Positions 5,299 through 5,887 of a DNA stretch of 5,887 bases are shown one piece after another. Origin of the DNA: Clostridia bacterium (GTDB taxonomy: Bacteria > Bacillota > Clostridia > Oscillospirales > CAG-272). A program made the position numbers and the translations under genes. The first letter of the stretch is position 1. Every line of letters starts with the position of its first letter. The DNA lies in assembly GCA_017612655.1 (NCBI GenBank), contig JAGAFM010000129.1:1-5887 (forward strand), read 5' to 3'. Below the pieces are notes generated by a model. It searched no databases. It saw nothing but the letters and a program-made list of their open reading frames with translations, and had not been told where the DNA came from.

Positions 5299-5327
5299 AT
5301 TATACCGAAAAACAGGCCCTATTTCAA
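5299..5327 (-). promoter_or_regulatory. Promoter of the DtxR-family repressor gene
   Basis: On the minus strand the -35 is TTGAAA (5327-5322), the spacer is 17 bases and the -10 is TATAAT (5304-5299). The start should lie near 5292, about 30 bases before the ATG. It is weaker than the facing feo promoter in its -35 box, as expected for a regulator. Confidence 0.88.
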
Positions 5328-5377
5328 GTCCATCCGGTTTTCTTTTTTCATTTCCCGCGATTTTTTTGGAAAACCTC

Positions 5378-5406
5378 TTGACAAGTTAGCGCAGGCTAAT
5401 TATAAT
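5378..5406 (+). promoter_or_regulatory. Perfect-consensus promoter of the feo operon
   Basis: TTGACA (5378-5383), a 17-base spacer (5384-5400) and TATAAT (5401-5406). The start should be near 5413, giving a leader of about 109 bases before feoA. Operator O1 fills almost the whole spacer and O2 begins just past the start, so a bound repressor would directly exclude RNA polymerase. T-rich sequence (5341-5367) lies upstream. Confidence 0.93.
5385..5400. promoter_or_regulatory. Iron-repressor operator O1, between -35 and -10 of feo
   Basis: GTTAGCGCAGGCTAAT: half-sites TTAGC and GCTAA separated by four bases. It lies entirely inside the promoter spacer, the classical place for a repressor that blocks polymerase. 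Confidence 0.82.
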
Positions 5407-5414
5407 AGGGGACG

Positions 5415-5430
5415 GTTAGGGGACGCTAAC
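5415..5430. promoter_or_regulatory. Iron-repressor operator O2, at the feo start
   Basis: GTTAGGGGACGCTAAC, extendable to GGTTAG/CTAACC (5414-5431). Its centre is 30 bases from that of O1, about three helical turns, so dimers on O1 and O2 would sit on nearly the same face of the helix. Confidence 0.82.
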
Positions 5431-5448
5431 CATTCTTTTCCGCGTTCG

Positions 5449-5464
5449 GTTAGGCTGCGCTAAC
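5449..5464. promoter_or_regulatory. Iron-repressor operator O3, in the feo leader
   Basis: GTTAGGCTGCGCTAAC, centre 34 bases after O2. It is inside the transcribed leader, so it would act as a roadblock or by cooperative binding rather than by covering the promoter. Confidence 0.8.
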
Positions 5465-5483
5465 TCTCTTTTTTCGGCCCGCG

Positions 5484-5499
5484 GTTAGCGGACGCTAAC
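5484..5499. promoter_or_regulatory. Iron-repressor operator O4, just upstream of the feoA ribosome binding site
   Basis: GTTAGCGGACGCTAAC, the copy with a perfect GTTAGC/GCTAAC inverted repeat. Its centre is 35 bases after O3 and it ends 10 bases before the GGGAGG of feoA. Confidence 0.82.
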
Positions 5500-5521
5500 A
5501 GAAGTTTTTGGGAGGCATTCC

Positions 5522-5734
5522 ATGATACCGCTGTGTTACGCAGAAAAAGAAGAACCTCAAATCATCAAGAAGATCGGGGGAAACGCCGAGATCCGACAGC
5601 ACCTGGAAACACTCGGTTTCAACATCGGGGGAGAGGTTTCGGTTGTGAACACCTTCGGAGAGAATATCATCGTCAAGGTCAAGGAGTCCCGCGTCGCCAT
5701 CAGCGACGAACTGGCTAGGAAAATCATGGTTTGA
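5522..5734 (+). CDS. feoA: FeoA-family protein, first copy
   Basis: Small cytoplasmic SH3-fold protein of 70 aa that partners the FeoB iron(II) permease. The ATG at 5522 has GGGAGG six bases upstream (5510-5515). Family features are the IKKIGGNAEIRQHLETLGF segment (15-33), a glycine turn (NIGGEVSVV, 34-42), and the closing KVKESRVAISDELARKIMV, in which ESRVAIS is the usual FeoA strand followed by the ELARKI helix. The N-terminus, MIPLCYAEKEEPQ, replaces the more common L-x-x-x-x-x-G start, so this is the divergent clostridial-type FeoA. It is the first gene after the repressible promoter and is followed 25 bases later by a second feoA. The feo system is mainly used for ferrous iron in low-oxygen habitats. 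Confidence 0.92.
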   Translation: MIPLCYAEKEEPQIIKKIGGNAEIRQHLETLGFNIGGEVSVVNTFGENIIVKVKESRVAISDELARKIMV

Positions 5735-5759
5735 TTATTCTGACAAGGAGGAATAGACA

Positions 5760-5887
5760 GTGAAAACACTCAGAGATGTGAAGATCGGAGAAACCGCCAC
5801 GGTCGTGAAGCTTCACGGCGAAGGGGCGGTCAAGCGGAGGATCATGGACATGGGAATCACTAAAAGGACTCCCATCTACCTCCGCAA
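5760..5887 (+). CDS. feoA: FeoA-family protein, second copy, N-terminal part (runs off right edge)
   Basis: The 42 whole codons begin at a GTG (5760-5762) with AAGGAGG eight bases upstream (5745-5751). They read KTLRDVKIGETATVVKLHG then EGAVKRRIMDMGITKRTPIY. This is the canonical FeoA start: LRDVKIGETATV as the first SH3 strand, the KRRIMDMGI helix, then a Gly/Thr turn into the next strand. It differs from the first copy, so it is not a recent duplication. In clostridial feo operons two feoA genes commonly precede feoB, so feoB is expected just beyond the window. It shares the operator-controlled promoter, since only 25 bases without a terminator separate the two genes. Confidence 0.93.
   Translation, partial: MKTLRDVKIGETATVVKLHGEGAVKRRIMDMGITKRTPIYLR

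Noticed and set aside
4780..5463. 227-codon plus-strand frame opposite the DtxR-family gene
   Set aside because: It begins in the terminator region, is antisense to a clear regulator and crosses its promoter and the operators.
1..5887. CRISPR arrays, tRNA or rRNA genes, insertion sequences, attachment sites
   Set aside because: No regularly spaced repeats, cloverleaf sequences, transposase genes or terminal repeats were seen; the only repeat family is the GTTAG operator set.

Overview
The window is bacterial chromosome, most likely from a Clostridia-type Firmicute with moderately high G+C (coding regions roughly 50-60 % where I hand-counted). The signs are strong AAGGAGG ribosome binding sites, three sigma-A-type promoters with 17-base spacers, the long Gram-positive form of S12, and a clostridial-style feo locus with a short DtxR-family regulator. 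I cannot name a genus.

Left half, minus strand (about 3722 down to 1): the classical str operon in the order rpsL (S12), rpsG (S7), fusA (EF-G), tuf (EF-Tu, running off the left edge). It has a near-perfect promoter (TTGACC-17-TATAAT) with upstream A-tracts, a leader of about 130 nt with three predicted hairpins, and an unusually long rpsL-rpsG spacer of 181 bases with repeated small hairpins. S12 carries Arg at the position of E. coli/M. tuberculosis Lys88, a change that gives streptomycin resistance in those species.

Middle (3554-4764): a 459-base divergent gene-free region separates the str promoter from a perfect-consensus promoter on the plus strand. That promoter, with an inverted repeat touching its -35 box, drives two small unrecognised membrane proteins of 140 and 105 aa. 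They appear to be diverged copies of each other. A bidirectional terminator closes this unit and the convergent regulator gene.

Right part (4885-5887): a DtxR-family iron-type repressor on the minus strand is divergent from an iron(II)-uptake operon that begins with two feoA genes; feoB presumably follows outside the window. The 259-base divergent region holds four clear copies of a palindrome, GTTAGSnnnnGCTAAC, over the feo promoter and its leader. A fifth, one-mismatch copy lies over the predicted transcription start of the repressor gene. This reads as a complete, autoregulated iron-repression switch: repressor plus Fe(II) binds the array and shuts off feo and probably its own gene. It is the most interesting item in the window.
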